The notes beneath the pieces are model-generated. The model did no database searches. It was not told the origin of the DNA and worked only from the letters and a program-made list of their open reading frames with translations. From NCBI GenBank assembly GCA_020849945.1, contig JADZFK010000137.1:1-35407 (forward strand): DNA of 35,407 nucleotides. The letters are read 5' to 3'. This document shows, piece after piece, positions 33,141 through 35,407 of the stretch; the first letter of the stretch is position 1; each line of letters begins with the position of its first letter. Origin of the DNA: Pirellulales bacterium. Lineage in GTDB: Bacteria; Planctomycetota; Planctomycetia; Pirellulales; Lacipirellulaceae. Made by a program: the position numbers and the translations under genes.

Positions 33141-33241
33141 AGAGCCTATCCCAGAACTGTCCACAAAGAGGGGGACAGGCCCATGTTGCTCCGAACACTC
33201 CACAAAACGGGTCAGTCTCCGACGGTTCTGGGTTAGGCTCT
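33141..33241. mobile_element. 101-bp element with 17-bp terminal inverted repeats between convergent genes
   Basis: AGAGCCTATCCCAGAAC (33141-33157) pairs with 33225-33241 at 16 of 17 positions. The interior has GGGGGACAGGCCCATG and ACGGGTCAGTCTCC, words of the GGGACTG-type palindromic repeats found in other bacteria. The right end overlaps the first base of the lipase stop codon. It lies between convergent genes, so it may also act as a bidirectional transcription block. Confidence 0.7.
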
Positions 33242-34203
33242 TAATGTGCCACGGGGGGATGGTTCTCGGCATCCTCGCTCGTGTTTCGAATCACGAGTTC
33301 TTCGAGTTTCGTTTCGCCGCGATTCTTGGCCACCGACTCGTATTCCCTTCCGACCGCCGTGGCGATGTGCTCGGCATACTGGCCGATGCTGTGATCGGCC
33401 AGGAAGTCGAGCTTCCACTTGAGCAGGCCTTTGAGCAAGCCGCGCCACCGATCGCGTGAGCGGAAGAGGCCGGTTAGCTTGCGGATTCGACCTTTGCGGT
33501 CGAGGTACACCTCGTGTCCGCTGTGTCGGTATCCCATCCACGCTGGCGGAACACGCGTGACAATATCGTTGTTGTGAACCCAGCGGTAATGCGTCACTTC
33601 GGCATGTCGTACGTAGCGTTTGCAACCCACGCGCGGCGAGCCGAACGTGTGCAGCTCTTGCGGATCGCGGACCACGGCAGAGGTTTTGCAGCGGAACGCG
33701 CAGATCGTGGCCATCGCCGCGCCCAACGAGTGGCCGCAAAACCACACCGGCTGATCAAACTTGCGGAGCGTTTCTTCCAGTACGGGCCACAGGTCGTTCA
33801 CTTCGCCGTTGAACCCACTATGAACCCGCCCAAAGGAACCGACGACCGACATCACCGCGTTAGCATCGGCCTGAACGTCGTTCCATTCAGTCGGCTCGGT
33901 GCCGCGGCATGCCACCACGGCATCGAACGCATTGCGGAACAAGAAAGCCTGGGCGCCGTCGGAATCGACCAAGCGGGCTTCCGGAAACCCAATTGCCCCG
34001 GCCGCCCGCACGGCTTCCGCTTCGTCGTTGTAGGCGATGAGTGCGAGTTCCGCCATCGCTAGTGCGCGACGCAAGAAACTCAACTGTGCCAAACGGCCAC
34101 GCACGTCGGAATATAGCACGAGCGGCACTTCGCCAACGTCGTGGATTACCTTTGACACCAAGAATGGGATGCGTCCTTCTTCCAGTAAGCCATTCTGCGC
34201 CAT
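33241..34203 (-). CDS. Class 3 (fungal-type) lipase family protein
   Basis: 320 residues from the ATG at 34203. The open frame continues to 34389, into a hairpin and repeat, and is not credible there. Alpha/beta hydrolase features: DAVVACRGTEPTEWNDV (oxyanion region), the nucleophile elbow WFCGHSLGAAMAT, then FGSPRVG with likely Asp in NNDIVTRVPP, and His in DHSIGQYAEHI. It hydrolyses esters of lipids or other acyl esters. I see no signal peptide, so it may be cytoplasmic or exported by another way. The C-terminal about 35 residues are charged and probably disordered. Confidence 0.88.
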   Translation of the reverse strand: MAQNGLLEEGRIPFLVSKVIHDVGEVPLVLYSDVRGRLAQLSFLRRALAMAELALIAYNDEAEAVRAAGAIGFPEARLVDSDGAQAFLFRNAFDAVVACRGTEPTEWNDVQADANAVMSVVGSFGRVHSGFNGEVNDLWPVLEETLRKFDQPVWFCGHSLGAAMATICAFRCKTSAVVRDPQELHTFGSPRVGCKRYVRHAEVTHYRWVHNNDIVTRVPPAWMGYRHSGHEVYLDRKGRIRKLTGLFRSRDRWRGLLKGLLKWKLDFLADHSIGQYAEHIATAVGREYESVAKNRGETKLEELVIRNTSEDAENHPPVAH

Positions 34204-34372
34204 GGGATTCGACTCATGCTGGAGGAGAGTGGTCGCCCGGGGGTATCGTAAAGTATGGCTGAATCGAGCGTAGTGTTTCAACCCGTGAACGTGAAACTCC
34301 AAGACCTGCCGATTCAACCGCGACAAGAACCACGATGTGGGCTTGTGTGTCGCGATTCCATCAACAGAAAGA

Positions 34373-34392
34373 CCCTTGGCTTTCGCCAAGGG
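34373..34392. other. Perfect 8-bp hairpin upstream of the lipase gene
   Basis: CCCTTGGC TTTC GCCAAGGG, directly next to the family M repeat copy 2. No T tract. It could be a terminator core for plus-strand transcription or an outer part of the repeat. Confidence 0.4.
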
Positions 34393-34529
34393 CCTAACAA
34401 CCCGTTGAAAAAGTCAACGGGCTGCGTCATGGCATGGATGCCATGCCACAACAGCGACCCAAGTCGCTGTTGTGCGAACCGCGAGGAGCCGACCACGCTG
34501 CGCGCGGTGCCCGTCCGAGCTGGGCGAGG
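34393..34529. mobile_element. Structured MITE-like repeat, copy 2 (family M), 3' end lost
   Basis: Aligns to the reverse complement of 14345-14521 over about 137 bp, starting CCTAACAACCCGTTGAAAAA. It keeps stem 1 (CCCGTTGA/TCAACGGG), the CATGGCAT palindrome, and the 12-bp stem at 34447-34458/34463-34474, which differs from copy 1 by two compensatory pair changes. The last 13-bp stem and terminal repeat of copy 1 are not present. Confidence 0.85.
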
Positions 34530-34569
34530 GAAGCGGGGGTGGCTCGATCTTACGCGTACGGAGCGATTG

Positions 34570-35088
34570 TTAGTTGGCCAGTTTGAGTGTGAAACCCTTT
34601 GCCGTTTTGATCAACGGGCTTACTGGGTGGACATTAACTGGCGGTTCCGGCAACCGAGGGGCCATCTTCCTAAAGTGTGGCACGACAGGGCCATGTTCAA
34701 AGCCGATCATGGTTTCCCGGTACATGATGAGGCCTGTTCGCACGTCACGAATCTGTAGGCTGATGTAGTTTCCCTCGAAAAGGGCGTTTGCCAACGCGTC
34801 GTTCCACGAGCCAGCGTAGGTGAGCGGGTAACCGTTGAGGCTCAGGATCACGTCGCCCGGTTCGAGGCCCAGCATGGCGGCTCGGCTGCCGTAGTGAACA
34901 TGCACAACCCGTTCGCCGTAGCCCGGAATCGATGCACTCGCAAACCCGAACCGGGGCAGGTCATACGAGCCGCCAGGGTTGAGCAACAGGGCTTTCTTGG
35001 GCGGGGCGGCAATCGTCGAGGTGGTTGCGGTTGAAAGCGTTAGGACGACAAACAGCGACAAAACATTCGTGCGAAGGCGGGCGTTCAT
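34570..35088 (-). CDS. Secreted PDZ-domain protein
   Basis: 172 residues. A signal peptide (about 1-28, ending TIAA before PPKK) sends it across the membrane. A single PDZ-like domain follows (about 48-118): RVVHVHYGSRAAMLGLEPGD and ILSLNGYPLTYAGSW. No protease domain is attached. It probably binds protein C-termini in the periplasm, but its partner is unknown. The start has GGAG six bases upstream of the ATG. The gene ends just beyond the family M repeat. Confidence 0.85.
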   Translation of the reverse strand: MNARLRTNVLSLFVVLTLSTATTSTIAAPPKKALLLNPGGSYDLPRFGFASASIPGYGERVVHVHYGSRAAMLGLEPGDVILSLNGYPLTYAGSWNDALANALFEGNYISLQIRDVRTGLIMYRETMIGFEHGPVVPHFRKMAPRLPEPPVNVHPVSPLIKTAKGFTLKLAN

Positions 35089-35407
35089 GGTGGTCTCCGT
35101 GGCGGAAAGGTGGGGGCGGTTGTTTGTTGCCCGGCGAGTGCCAGGCTCTATTGCTCTAACGCACCACCCGAGCCGCTGTTACAGAGGAGGCTCATTATTT
35201 TTCGCAGCACGCAAAAACAGCCGATTTCCAGGGGGTTTTCACCCCTAACCCGGATTTCTCACCACGGGGCACACAGAGGTCGCGGAGCCGTGTAGGCCGG
35301 ATCAAGCGGCGCAGAGAGCGAACCACCACCAGTCGACTCAACCGCCACGCTGCTCCGGCAGAACCCACCTACGGGGCGGAATTGCCGGAACGGCGCGGCG
35401 GTCGAGC
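35089..35407. other. Gene-free right end with repeat remnants
   Basis: No gene seen. 35247-35290 is a family A remnant (CCCGGATTTCTCACCACGGG, CACAGAGGTCGCGGAGCC), followed by a GTAGGCCGGATCAAGCGGCG-type word (35290-35311). A plus-strand frame crossing it has no recognisable motif. Confidence 0.5.

Noticed and set aside
1-35407. CRISPR array, prophage, toxin-antitoxin, or full insertion sequence
   Set aside because: No regularly spaced repeats with spacers, no integrase, transposase, toxin or phage genes in any frame; the repeats found are dispersed and non-coding.

Overview
The window looks like a chromosomal segment of a planctomycete, probably of the Pirellulales. The evidence is a Cys/Tyr-rich repeat protein of the planctomycete YTV type, a PEP-CTERM protein remnant, an efp-epmB pair, a small membrane protein of a type common in planctomycetes, two heparinase II/III-type lyases, a GC-rich base composition, many genes without a clear Shine-Dalgarno, and very many palindromic dispersed repeats. 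There is no rRNA, transposase, phage gene, CRISPR array or defence locus.

Layout. 1-2602 (minus): lemA then an M48 metalloprotease that runs off the left edge. 2797-5695: efp (minus) divergent from epmB (plus), then an RlmN/Cfr-family radical SAM enzyme. 5696-7190: a decayed PEP-CTERM gene end and repeats. 7191-8687 (minus): Ser/Thr kinase. 9100-13991 (minus): metF, a YTV-type cell-wall protein, folA and thyA, so three folate/one-carbon genes lie close together. 14214-14296: tRNA-Ser(GGA). 15003-18596: dnaE. 18965-20926: first heparinase II/III-like lyase. 21079-22009 (minus): a two-gene membrane-protein operon. 22618-23295 (minus): FHA protein. 23770-25455 (minus): purH. 26622-28361: S41 C-terminal processing protease behind a good sigma70-like promoter. 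28523-29017: SixA-like phosphatase. 29314-30939: phytoene-desaturase/PYROXD2-like oxidoreductase. 31095-33092: second heparinase II/III-like lyase. 33241-34203 (minus): class 3 lipase. 34570-35088 (minus): secreted PDZ protein.

Most genes are housekeeping or ordinary planctomycete genes in one- or two-gene units. The notable content is between them: almost every long gap holds non-autonomous, structured repeats. At least eight families can be separated by eye. One 142-bp family has terminal inverted repeats and a perfect 12-bp target duplication just upstream of dnaE. Another about 177-bp family has terminal inverted repeats and a stem that shows two compensatory base-pair changes between its two copies, which suggests selection or constraint on folding. 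A three-hairpin stretch ending in eight T's upstream of purH is a candidate non-coding RNA. I see no clear evidence for a new multi-gene system; the repeat families, the YTV repeat protein and the Cfr-like methyltransferase are the best leads.
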